Shown here one piece after another: positions 31,715 through 43,476 of a stretch of 64,000 nucleotides of DNA; position 1 is the stretch's first letter, and every line of letters begins with the position of its first letter. The stretch lies in the NCBI GenBank assembly GCA_033297075.1, contig MU858126.1, positions 62,001 through 126,000 on the forward strand, written 5' to 3'. The stretch is from Rhypophila decipiens. Lineage: Eukaryota > Ascomycota > Sordariomycetes > Sordariales > Naviculisporaceae. The notes beneath the pieces are model-generated. The model saw only the letters and a list, made by a program, of their open reading frames with translations, made no database searches and was not told the origin of the DNA. Position numbers and translations under genes: made by a program.

Positions 31715-31723
31715 TACTCCGTA
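31715..31723 (-). promoter_or_regulatory. TACGGAGTA motif (sirtuin upstream)
   Basis: Reverse complement TACTCCGTA on the plus strand, 317 bp upstream of the sirtuin ATG. Function unknown. Confidence 0.35.
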
Positions 31724-32039
31724 TTTCATTACACACCTACGGATACGTCTTTCTTCTCGACGCGTTGAATGCGCGCGACCCACACCCTTCTAGGTTTCCG
31801 CCTTTCTCGTTGTGGCTGCCAATTTCACCTCAGCACATGGAACTGCGGACAAAGTACAACTGAAAGTCAGAAACCAGCCATGATATAACCAGGTTGTAGT
31901 TTGAGGTCGTTTCTCTCTCCCTCCGCCTCCCCTCGCACCGCACTCCCGCAGTGCCAAAGCCGGCGCCCGCTCTGATTTCAGCGCCCGCCCATCTTACCAC
32001 CGACCTCGACACTAATCGCATGGCAAAAGACTGCCGACA

Positions 32040-34003
32040 ATGTCCACCATGAAGTTCCCGCAGTCATCGTCACCTCCCTCTTCTCCCCTCACCTTACTCT
32101 CGCAGTCGCCCTCGTTACCGCCAACCCCGACTGTGATGGACGCCTCCAATCGGTACCCTTCGCCAACTTCAAGCTCAATTCCCTCGGGCAGTGCGTCGCC
32201 TATGAAGCCTGCCGACTACTCAGATGCCCCCGGCGAGATACAAGTTCGAACAGATGGTCCACCTCCTGCCAAAAGGCGCCGAGTTGCCGCCCCTCCTCGT
32301 CCCCGCACAACTGAATACGTCGACCTTGAGAGCCAGGGCGACGGTGAGGATGAGAATCTGGCCCGACTTATGACAGCCCTGCGTAAGAGGAAGAGGATTG
32401 TCGTGATTGCGGGCGCCGGAATCTCTGTTTCAGCTGGCAGTAGGTTCAATCTGCTTGGGCCCATTTAACAAGAGCTCGGAATCTTGTTGCTAACGCGTTT
32501 ATAGTCCCCGACTTTCGGTCATCCACCGGCCTCTTCTCCTCTTTGCGCGGCCAGCACAAGCTAAAGGCATCAGGAAAACACCTCTTTGATGCGTCCGTAT
32601 ACAAGCACGATTCCTCAACCGCGTCGTTCCACACAATGGTTAGAGAATTGGCCGAAATGACGTCCAAGGCTGAGCCGACACCTTTCCACCATATGCTGGC
32701 CTCTCTTGCTCAAGAAGGCAGACTCATGCGACTCTACACTCAAAATATTGACAGCATCGACACCCAGATGCCACCACTGGCGACGAATGTCCCACTCAAC
32801 ACCAAAGGCCCGTGGCCAAGAACTATCCAACTCCACGGCGGGCTCGAAAAGATGATGTGTACCAAATGCAGCCAACTTGAGCCATTCAATGCAACCCTGT
32901 TCACGGGCCCTGAACCCCCCCTTTGCCAGAGGTGTAAGGAGCAAGATCAGGTACGGACGGCTTTCGCGGGAAAGCGAAGTCATGGCATCGGTCGTTTGCG
33001 GCCCAGAATTGTGCTGTATAACGAGTATAACCCGGACGACGAAGCCATCGGCAATGTCTCCAAGGCCGATCTTCGAAGGATACCCGACGCCGTGATTGTG
33101 GTTGGAACGACGTTGAAAATTCCAGGAGTGAAGAGACTGGTCAAGGAGTTGTGCCAGGTAACAAGAAGTCGACGCGATGGCATCACTGCCTGGATCAACG
33201 TGGAAGGTGAACCTCAGGGAGCAGAATTCAAGGATTGCTGGGACTTGGTGGTCAAGGGCAAATGTGACGATGTTGCCGAACTAGTGAACCTCCCTCGCTG
33301 GGATCAACAGGACCTCGGGGAACGAGCTACATACATGGTCACCGGTGACCAGCAAAAGGAACAACAATACGAGGCTAATTTGACTCGCAATATCATCGAA
33401 GTGCCCATCGAGGTCAAGACCAGGCCCGAGACCGAGCCGGTCTCATCTCAGAACGACGCGACAACTCCAGCCGATCGGAAATCCAAGCTCGAGGAAGCGG
33501 TTAACGGGGGGATTCCTACGCCAAGCGCGAGCCCACGGATTCGAAGCATGCTCCCAATGTCACAACCTCGCGCGAAGGGGAAGGCGAAGCAGAGCAAGCT
33601 TCCATTTACAGGTGTGACAACTGCGCAGTCAGAAAATATTGCTCCCGCCGCCAAGCAAGCCAAGAGAGGAAGACCGCCACGACAGCAAAAGAAGGATGCA
33701 ACCAAACCACAGAACACGATCAAGCAAACATTCAAGGCTACTAAGGGGGTTGCTTCCAGTAAAAAAGATTCCGGCAAGCAGGCTTTTCTGAATGTTGTAC
33801 CTTCTGGCACGTCTTCCGCGCTGCCCTCTCTTCGGCCCACGAATAAACTTCCAGAGCCCATGAAGTTGAAGAGGAAGTTCGAGGAACCTCCGTATCACAC
33901 GGAAACGTCCACCTCGCCCGCCTTGACGGTCGTCAACAAGATTCAACGCACTACTATTTCACCGGGATCAAAGCCTCGAAGCATGGGTCATTTGATCGAC
34001 TGA
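32040..34003 (+). CDS. HST4: NAD-dependent histone deacetylase, Hst3/Hst4-type sirtuin
   Basis: Class I sirtuin expected to remove acetyl groups from histone H3 Lys56 in the nucleus, supporting genome stability. Exons 32040-32439 and 32505-34003 (632 aa). The intron splits the NAD-binding motif: AGAGISVSAG-IPDFRSS. Other catalytic motifs: YTQNIDSID, HGG with general base His244, and two zinc-binding CxxC pairs (CTKC and CQRC). RPRIVLYNEYNPDDEAIG is diagnostic of the Hst3/4 branch, and GTTLKIPGVKRLVKE follows. The N-terminal 110 residues are Ser/Pro-rich with a PAKRRRV nuclear-signal-like stretch. The 270-residue C-terminal tail is basic and disordered, with an AT-hook-like KRGRPPR (about 520-526) and PIP-like QSKLPF and QNTIKQTF. 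Hst3 versus Hst4 cannot be told apart in filamentous fungi, which usually have one. Confidence 0.92.
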
Positions 34004-35991
34004 GTGAGCAGTCTGTGTTCTTTTCTTTTTTTCCTCAAAGCTTGTTGCATGGTGGCATACTGGGGCGTCTCATCATTGCAGGTCAAAATGGGACATTGTA
34101 AAATTCATTTTCGGAGGGGGCTAATAGGGAATATCAATCAGTGGTGTTGACCGGCCATGGCGTTTCGTCTTTTTCATTATATCCCTACGGACTAGAGTTC
34201 TCCGTTTTCTGTCATGTGTAGTTCTAAGCTAGATTTCTGCGTTTCTTTTCACATCCCACCTTGAGTGGTTACTTTGGCATTAGGAGAGGGCGAGGTTAGG
34301 TCTTTTGGTTGACTGGATTCGCTTTTGCTTTATTTTTTGCACCCTTCCATTTTTTTTCCCCTGTCCACGTTCCCCGTGGATAATCCCGTCCTCGATCAAC
34401 AAATCCTCACTGTGTATATAAATTTAGACGCCCCTTTGAGAGGCTACCGGAGCCGCTGCGTCATTGTACTTTATATCTTTCGGGATAGCGGCTGGATGTT
34501 TGCTGTGTAGGGACGCAGCGACTGGGCACAGTAGCGGTCGTGAAGTCCGCTGGCAGGCCAGAACCAAAATTTGGGTTTTGGTGGAAATGAAGACACGGCT
34601 GGATGTTGTTGTCGTCGACGGTTCATTGCGAGTCATCAGGAGGAGTATACCAACCTGGGTGATGGACGTATATACCAGTGTATAATTCCATGTAGTCACA
34701 GCGAGATCATGGCTATATACTTCTACGTACCACGTAACCTTGTTCACGAAAGCATGAACGTTCACCCCACATTGCTACATTCCATCATCTTGATTTAAAA
34801 TGATTGCAGCTCATGACCTATGAGCCGTCGCCGAGGTTGATGTCTGGAAATGGTGAATAGACCTACCTAGGTACCTACCTGAAACATCCGAAGCAAGAGA
34901 GGTCTTTCAGGGCTACACCATTCCACAGTAAATAGTCTATATGGTAGTAGGTATACCTAGTCAAACAGGTTGCCAGGCCTGTTAGTAACTTTGTTGATGC
35001 ATTTTTCATGTAGAAACAACGTCTACTTGGCTTATAAAGGGCCTATATTACGATTTATAAATGCCTGGGGAAGTCGCGAGCAAGGCCCTAGTCAGGTAGC
35101 GCAGGTTGACTTTGACCATGGAATACTGCTGTGTATCAAAATATCCATCCTCGTGGCAACTCGATCACAAACAACGCGATCCAAGTAGAATCGTAAACAG
35201 AGCAGCAGTTGCAGGATTGGGTGGGAATACGGCGTTGTCGATATCATACACTGATCACGAAAACGGCCCAGAAGCAAGAAAGTGAGTATTGTAAACGTCA
35301 ACCATTACGACAAGTCTGGCGTAGTGTATTTCTGTCTTCATCATGCCTTGAACAACCTATGGTACATACCCGAAATTTGATGGTTTATCCATAGACCGAG
35401 TTGTCCGCACAAGCACTCAGTATCTCAAACACACCATGAAAAGGGGGAAATTAAATGAGAAAGAAAGACCCCAGGATCATCATCTGAACCAGATACCTCG
35501 CTGCTGGGACTAGATACACGCCCCGACGAGCTGGCTAATTGTTTCCTCTTCGCACAGTGATATCACCAATTCAAACCCAAACCACAAGTCAGCAAGTCAA
35601 CTCGATAAGGAGAGACTTGATTCATGAAATTTTCTCCCTTCCTGATGCCTTACCCATTTTTATCCTCTCTCTTTGTAGCACCAGTTAACAGAGTCTCAAG
35701 AAGAAAAAAACAGCAACGAACAAACAACCCACGCATTCATGCTCACTTTACCACCAAACAACATCGCCTAAACAACATCTTCTCTTGCCATTGCAAATGC
35801 TGGGTATGTAAAGTGTATAGAGTTCTTTCTTTGTTGAAGAAAGGAATCAGTCCAAGGGAGAGAAGGCAGAAACATGACTTCCCGATTCCAAAAAGCTCCA
35901 TACTCCCAGTTCACGCCGAACCATGCAAGAAAATGTAAAACCAAAAAGGATTCCGTACCGGCAAAACAAACAAGTTTGAATCGAGCCGTCA
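34004..35991. other. 2-kb convergent spacer sirtuin / CHD1
   Basis: Should hold two 3' UTRs. AT-rich, with CCTAGGTACCTACCT-like low complexity around 34865-34880. Open frames up to about 113 codons have no family resemblance. Long for a convergent spacer here, but I see no gene. Confidence 0.45.
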
Positions 35992-38900
35992 TCAGTATGG
36001 GCTGTGACGAGCTGGGGGGCTGCGGCTTTGCCACGAATGGCGGACAGGACCACTCCGATCACTACGGTGTCTGTGGAAGTTCAACCGATCGCCGTTATCG
36101 TAATAATTTCGACGCTTCGGCTCCTCTCGTCGCTCCTCTCGTCGGTCATCGCGTCGGTCATCACGCCGGTCATCGCGCCGGACATCGCGGCGTTCTTCAC
36201 GGCGTTCTTCTCGTCGATCATCACGATATGGGTCCCTAACCCGGCGCTCTTCACGATCGCTGGCGATTTCTCCATCCTCGAGATCAGGATGTCTAGGTCT
36301 TCTTGCGATGCTTTCACCGTTCTCCTCCTTCTCCTTTTTAGTGGTAAGGACCTCAAACATGGCCTTCAGCCTCTTGCCAGGCACGTTTGTGTCCCCAACG
36401 GGCCAGATCGAGGACAAAAACTCCCTGTAATCTAGTTAGTGGACGGCTAAAAGTATCAAGGTGTCCGTCGAGACTTACCAGAACTGCGACTCCAAACTAT
36501 CAAAGCTTGGGTCCTTGGCCCGAATGCCTTTGAGGAATGCCCCAAAAGTGAGGATTTCCTCACCGAGCTTCTGCGCCCGTTCTTTCTTGTTAGGCCAGTG
36601 TTCGAGCGAGAACACAATCCGCTCCAGGCTGGGTTTCAGAGGGCGTAGGATAGACCAAATCAATTGGGCATTGTCTGTCCCCTCAATCTGATCATCTCGC
36701 AAGTTCGCCAGTTCGTGGAAGCGTTCAATTGCTTTGCGGCGCTCATGCTTATACTTCTCCAAGGTTTCTGGATCCACCTTTGGCTTTGTCTTCTCCTTGG
36801 ACCCCCCCTCGCGCTTCCCGTCAGAGCCACGGCGGTCGTCATCAAGCCGGCGGTGTTTCAAAGAGAGTCTGTCGTCGCGGTCATCAATGAACTTCCGCTT
36901 GTCTGGACGGGGAGTCCCGCGATCGTTTGTGTTGCTATAAGAACGATGGTGATCACGATCACGTTGGCTGGACTTCCGAGCCAATGGTGGCGCCGGTGAG
37001 GCGGAGACCGAGCTGGGCTCACCTCGTCGGTGTCCGTTGAGAAGCTTCTTGCTGCGATGATGATTCTCTACAGCTTTCTTGGCGGCAGCATCGTTTGAAT
37101 GCTTGGCCAAGAGCACCGAGAGTAGGTACTCGGAACGACGGACGAGGTGAACCGCACCTGGGGATTGGATGCTCTTGTCCTCCGTCTTTTTGCGTTCCTC
37201 CTTTTTGTCAACACGGTGCTCCTCCAAGAAGAACTTGTCTTGCATCCCTAGTTCAGCGTCATCGCGGATTTGCGTCCAGGCCCCGAAGCCATAGCGATCG
37301 ATACCGACAAGGAGCATGCCATCCTCACGCGCCCCCCACTCGCAAGAATAGGCGGCCGATTTAGTGGCTTCGGGGAGCCTAAATGACAGGTCGTTGCCGT
37401 GTTCACGAAGAACCCGCCGCAGGAGCTTGAGCTGAGGTGGTCGCTCCACCACCGTCTCGGCATTCACTTTCCGAACCTCACCAAAGTCCACCAGCACCGC
37501 CTTTTTGTCCTTCTTCGCCAAGGGCTTGCCCGCTCTCTCTTCCTCCTCACGGACTCTTGCATTATTAGCTTCGACAGCCTGCCGACTTATCGCGACCAGG
37601 TCTTCGACGATCGATTTCAGGAAATCTCGGTCTCGGTCGCTCAGTCGCGCGTCTTGCACGACTTCGTCCTCTCGATCATCAAGGGAACCGTAACGGAAGA
37701 AAGCACGGATGAGGTTCCTCGTCTCTTTCTCATTAAGCGGTCGTCTTGGATCAGATAGCAAGGTCCTCTGCTCCTCGAGTTCCTCCTCCTCCTCCTTCTC
37801 ACGTTGCCTCTTCTTGGCAAGGCGCTCAGCCCGGTCGGACTCGATGTTCTTCCTTGACCCCTTAAGGGCGGCTTTGCGAGGGGCATTCTCTTCCACAGTC
37901 TTGGCGAGATACTCCTCGTGCTTCTTTCTCTCCTCCTCGGCCTTGACGGCAGCGATCTCCTCGGCCGGAATAATTTGGTCCCAGTCAAGGGCAAGTTCGT
38001 CCACTTTGACATCGGTAACCTGCATCCAATTGTCCCAATCGATGCCACCACTGCTAAGGTTGAGTTTGTCGTCGACGTCCGTCTTTGTGACTTCGGCGTT
38101 CTCAAGAATGGCGTCGATGTCCAGCTGCTCCAGCTTCTCCTGGTTACCAGATTGCTCGAACAAGTTCTGAGAACGCATCTTGAGGATCATGGAGATATCT
38201 TCCGAGGTCTTGGCCTCATCCATCTTGAGACCCCGTTCCTGGAACTGCTCACGGAGGGCTTTGCCTTCATCCGTTACGCCGGCTTGAATTGTAAGATATT
38301 CCAGGAATAGCTTATTGCGCGCTCGTGTGACCACTTCCTCCTCGATAGTCTGCTTAGCGACAAGGCGATAGACGCTGACCGGCTTCTTCTGTCCGATACG
38401 ATGAGCACGTGCCATTGCCTGCAAATCGGCTTGCGGGTTCCAATCTGAGTCGTAGATGATGACAGTATCAGCTGTCATCAGGTTAATGCCTAGGCCGCCG
38501 GCTCGCGTCGACAACAAGAAGCAGAAGTCGTCGCTCTCGTCAGCATTGAAGTGATTGATGGCCAACCGCCTTGGGCCAGCAGGAATGGTACCGTCAAGTC
38601 TCTGAAACTGATAGCCGCGAATTCGAAGATAATCACCTAGGATGTCAAGCATCTTGACCATTTGGCTGAAGATCAGAACTCGGTGCCCGTCCTTCTTCAG
38701 TTTGGTAAGTAGCTGATCGAGAAGCATCATCTTCCCGCTGCTCGTTATCAGACCCTTGATTTGGTCTTCTCGGCGGGTGCTGCCGTTGAGCACGCGCTCT
38801 TCGGCACCGTGAAACATGTATGGATGGTTGCTGACCTTTTTCAGCTCCATCATGATGTTGAGCAACGACTGTTTGTGGCCGTTACTAGCATCGCTGAGCG

Positions 38901-41245
38901 CAGCGTAGTTTCTGGTCAGGATGTTCTTGTAGTAGTCGAGTTGGACGTCAGAAAGCTCGACCCGGATGATCTTCTCAGTCTTTGGAGGCAGATCAGACTC
39001 GACTGTTTCTTTGGTACGACGTAGGATATAAGGGGCAATGGAGGTGTGTAGTTCTTTGAGCTTGCTCTGTGTCTGCATCCGCTTGGCGGCATCTTGTTCT
39101 TCGCTGATGGGATCTTTGCTGTCGGCAGTGGAGAGCAGTTCAAGTTCCTCGTCGATGATCACCTTGCCGGGATTCAGGAAGTCTAACAGCGCAGAGAGTT
39201 CCGCCAGGTTGTTCTGAATGGGAGTGCCGGTGATAAGGACCTTGCAAGGGACGCCAAAGCTCACAAGTCTGGCGTACAGTTGCGAATCGCGGTTCTTCAG
39301 CCGATGTGCTTCATCAACGGCCAGGACTTGCCACTTGATGTTCTTGAGGTGCTCCCAATCCGCGAGGATGTAATCGTACGACGTCACCAGAACGTTGAAT
39401 TTCGGTTTCTTGGGATTACCGTCAACAAGGAGTTCGTATTCCCGAATGTTGCTCCGAGCCGCTTCCGGACCAAGATAGACGACATAGTTGATATCCGGGG
39501 ACCAGTGGTTGAATGTGTCGCACCAGGCTGGGATAACGCTAAGGGGCGCAACAACCAGAAAGGGGCCCTCTTGCGCGCGATCGTTACGCAGCCAACTGAG
39601 AAACGAGACCGTCTGCACCGTTTTACCGAGACCCATCTCATCTGCGAGGATGACATTGTTTCCGCGGGTCCAGTTAAGGGCAAGGAAGTTCAGGCCCTTC
39701 AGCTGGAACTCTCGAAGCTGACCTCCCACGATGTAAGAAGGCTGCTCCTCGAGCTTTGTCATTCTGGATCTGGTGTCCGGATTCGATTGTTTCCGATCCG
39801 ATTGCCAAGAGCGAGTAGATCGATCTAGGAACTGGCCGATCTTGTCCTGGGCGTGTTCGCTGACCCAGCTTTCGGCCTCCCAGGTGCATTCGTCGTACTG
39901 GAGACCCTTCCACTTGATCAAGTACTCGTCTCCTTCATCGCCCGCGCGAACGGAAACAACACGTTCGACCTGTGTGTAGTCCTCGAGAGCCTCCTCTTCA
40001 CGTTCCCTGTCCAACAACCACTGCTCACGCTGCTCCGGGCTTACTTCGTCACCGCCAAATTTCATGTCCAGCTCGTACTCGACAATCTTCTTGTAGTAAT
40101 TTTCCAGGCGGCGAAACCCCCGAAATCCCGCCACGGTCTCGGTCGTCTCCCACGTGTCATGGATGTGGGATTTACCCTGCCATTTTATGTAGTATTCGAA
40201 ATCATGGCGAGTAGCATCGACAGACAGCTCGACGCCGTCTTTGACACGATGGCGAATGATTTTTTCGATATAGGGGGAATTGTCCTCCGCACCTGCGGCC
40301 CAGTAGTTGGGTGTCAATTCTGAATCTTCTTCTTCCTCGCCTTCGCTCTCTTGGTAAGCGCCAGCAGACACCTGGGCGGCTCGGCGACTGGACCAGCGCT
40401 TTTCAGCAAGTGCGAGGGCTGGCTGCAGCTCTTGCTGGCGGCGGGCCTTTTTCCGAAACATGCGCGCTTTCGCGCCGCCGTAAGTGTCCGAGTCGGAATC
40501 GTCAACAGACGTTTGACGCGCCGGTGTACCGCGTTTTGAGACTGTAGAATGTTTGGATCAGCATAAAAGTGGTGGTACCAGAGACTTGGACCGGCACGTA
40601 CCAGGAGCTGAGCGCTCAAGCTGTCTGCGTTTGGCCAGCTTCCGCGGTGCTGGTGTGCCATCTGAATCGGAACCTTCCTGTTCCTCGTCCGAGTCAACCT
40701 AGATACTTATTAGCGGTATGCCCAACGGTGTGAGGACAGCTTCATCGACACGTACGATTCTGCGGCGCTGTGTTGGGCGCGACTGGAGGATTGTTAGCGG
40801 TCTTGTTATTCAAGTTAGGGAGGCGGCGTCATCATACACTTCTCCTCAAACCATACAACTCTGGATTTTCTCTCATAAAATCATCTTCGATCGCCTGTGC
40901 TTTCCGTTTGGGGGCGGGACGAGACTCGGGCGATTCGTTTTGACCGTCTTCGGCGTCGCTTCGGGCAGAGGCAGGGCTGTCTGCCATATCGAAGTCGCCA
41001 TCATCCGAGGGGTTATTGTCATCGTCACTGGACTCTGAATGTTCTTGGTTGCTTAACTGAGCATGTTCGGCGGGGGAATCGGGCGCGTCGCTGTTCTGAG
41101 CCGACGGACTTTCGGCACCGTGGGGCTGAACGTCGGAGAGGTCACTTTCGCTTTGGTCTCGATGATAGGTTATGCTGATAGATCGGTCTTCTGTTTCAGG
41201 AGAGAAATGTCCATTTGCCGGACTCGGCTCCGGTGATGTTGACAT
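35992..41245 (-). CDS. CHD1: Chromodomain-helicase-DNA-binding remodeller CHD1
   Basis: ATP-dependent nucleosome spacing enzyme acting on transcribed chromatin. Five exons in transcript order: 41245-40838, 40782-40756 (27 nt), 40698-40602, 40541-36479, 36424-35992 (1675 aa); all joins in frame, first boundary YGLRRS-SRPTQRRRI. Acidic N terminus; tandem chromodomains at about 268-330 and 368-420 (YYIKWQGKSHIHDTWE; YLIKWKGLQYDECTWE); SNF2 ATPase with DEMGLGKT (about 477-484) and DEAH (587-590), then helicase C with ARAHRIGQ. A SANT/SLIDE-type DNA-binding region follows (LIRAFFRYGSLDDR, WGAREDGMLLVGIDRYGFGAW). The CHCT domain comes next (YKHERRKAIERFHELANL through FWEFLSSIWP), its last part crossing the final intron. 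The protein ends in an Arg/Asp/Glu-rich tail encoded by 12-bp tandem repeats. Convergent with the sirtuin, divergent from RLI1. Confidence 0.95.
36129..36224. repeat. Eight 12-bp tandem units in the CHD1 3' end
   Basis: Plus-strand units like GTCGGTCATCGC, start to end with no gaps (36129, 36141, 36153, 36165, 36177, 36189, 36201, 36213). Each is one turn of a four-residue pattern (RRDD or RREE) in the minus-strand CHD1 frame. Length is an exact multiple of three, so copy-number change stays in frame. Confidence 0.9.
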
Positions 41246-43476
41246 CTTGATCTTCAGCGCCGAAGCTGCCTGCTGTTGACAGTGAGGTCAGTGAGAAAAT
41301 CCTTTGCACGTATGACTCGGCGATGTCTGCAGCCAACTTGGACTAGGTGAGCGACTTCGAATCACCCAACGAAAGCCGCATACAGCCCAGCGATCAGCGG
41401 CAATTATGGTTGTCGCATTCCGTGGGTGTAAGTGATGAGACGAGGCCAGTGTTGATGGAAGAAGGCAATTGGCCTCCTCCAGCACAATGGGGCAGGAGCG
41501 GACACGCAAATACGCGTCCACGGCATCAAAGAGAGAGTATTCCATCAACTTTGGAGGGTCTAATGACACCGGTGAGGTGATATGAGGCGAATCTCGATGG
41601 GCGTGTATCTCTTTTGATGGGCGGGTTTGATGGGCAAAGAGGTACTTGGCTACTGGCAAAACATGGACCCCCGACAAGTGGCAGCAGGTTACTTACAAGT
41701 CATTAACGAATGTCCCTCAGGCAGCAATAGAAAAAAAGAATTATTAGAAGTCGAAAGGGAAGTTGACGATGATTGTGGTGGGGATCAACCAAGGCCTGGA
41801 GACCCTTGGGTGGTCGGTATGATGTGTAGCGGAAGCTCGAAATTGGCAGTGGTGGTGTCGGTCGGAAAGAAAGAATCTATGGAATGGAGAGGAGCCAGCA
41901 ACCCAATGGGTGGCCTGTGCTCTCTCATACTTTTTTTTGGCAGGCGGTGCGGCGTTTGACTTTGGGAGTTTGGGCAGGTGCCCCCAGTACGGATTACAGG
42001 TACTATACGCTGTATTCAACGTACATACCCAGTATTCAAACATCGGTGAAGTACTCAAATTCGCACTCGGTTCCATGTCCCGTTGCCAGTTCTCCCCGAA
42101 TTAATCCGGTCCATTGCTCTCTTCTCAGTCATACAGCTTATATATATAAAAGTCCGACCTTGACATCTATAGACCTTGTTGGCCTTGATACTTGGAACTT
42201 GGTATCGTTTTGTGAAGCCCGACAACTGCCAGCAGCTCCTGGCAAGGCAAGCCACCAATCCGGAACCCACGCCTGCTCCCGCACGTTTGAGTTTGGGTCT
42301 CGGTATTCAGATAACAGCCGTTGGTCACGACGACGATGAACTTTGCAAGCTCCGATATTTCAAAGTCACATGACCAGCACAGCATCCGATACACTGATAT
42401 TTATCCAGAGTGATCAAAACACAAATACATCCCCAAAGTCAAATTAGTTGTGGCTACTCCGTATTGGGTTTGTTATTCTGCAAGAGGGAGTCCGAGACGC
42501 AAGCTGTAGTAAAGCACCACGTCATTAGCATGACTCAGGGCGGGTTGAGTCGAGGAGCGAACTCAGGACACCTGTTTAAAACATTTGAGTGAGCGGGACT
42601 GGGCCGCTGGCTGTTAATGCGGTGACGAGCCAGGCCAGACGAGGTCAGCACGAAGGACGGTTGGGCTGGAGTACGACGGCAACCCCGGTCACCGAAGGCG
42701 GGAAGGCGGCAAGTTCGTCGACCACGATCTGCTTGGTGCCTTTTCCGCCTTGCGACCCTCCGTGACAAGGTGAGGTGCATCTCTCAAAGCACTCTGCCCA
42801 ATTAATGGCCATGACGGCAACAGTGACCAACAATATCTTGACGCCTGTTCAGACCTTCGCAGTAGATTGGAACGTACGTACCTACCTAGCTTATATCCTT
42901 GAGACGAATGAGCAGAGGATGACCAGGTGATGCCAGTGAAGCTCAGATCGATGGATGAATTCTTGAAGAGTTGGAAACGTTCGCCGATGTAATACAACGT
43001 GGCTCACAAATATAAGTGCATCGGTCGAGTTCGGATTTAATGATTACACAACCATTGGTATAGGTATCTGAGCCACAGGGCGGACATGGAACCATTCTCA
43101 AAGTATTCCAGGCCGCCAGAGCAGAGGAAACCAACTTGAGGATGTGTTCGTTAAAGTTGATTTAAACGGTTATGACGGTATGAAATATACCCAAAACTGA
43201 CCAATCAGGTCGTGGCTGATTACAATGTCCACTGCAATGCAGTGGCTGCCCCGCTGTGCCAGTTTTGCCCTTGCCCCTCCACAAACCAGACGCCCAACGT
43301 GGAGAACACAGTTTTGGCCCAGGTTGCCCCTCCTTGACAACGTCTAGAATTCTTCTTTCCCTTCGGCTCCCTGGATGCGATTAGACATTGGAAAATAAAT
43401 ACAACCTCGATTGCCTCCAAGGTATCCCTCTACGCACTCAAACCGATCAGGCTCAAACCTCAACGTCGTCTCAGCC
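41246..43476. other. Divergent promoter region CHD1 / RLI1
   Basis: 2.2 kb between two divergent starts. Contains one TACTCCGTA (42455-42463). Open frames up to about 150 codons (for example plus 41884-42339) look accidental. No RNA gene recognised. Confidence 0.5.
42455..42463 (-). promoter_or_regulatory. TACGGAGTA motif (CHD1/RLI1 gap)
   Basis: TACTCCGTA on the plus strand, mid-way in the divergent promoter region. Function unknown. Confidence 0.35.

Larger units (their letters stand above)
30193..32039. other. Divergent promoter region MED16 / sirtuin
   Basis: 1.85 kb. Holds two copies of TACGGAGTA (30986-30994; reverse complement at 31715-31723). 31.3-32.0 kb is C/T-rich and probably the sirtuin leader. 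Short open frames here have no resemblance to proteins. Confidence 0.5.
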
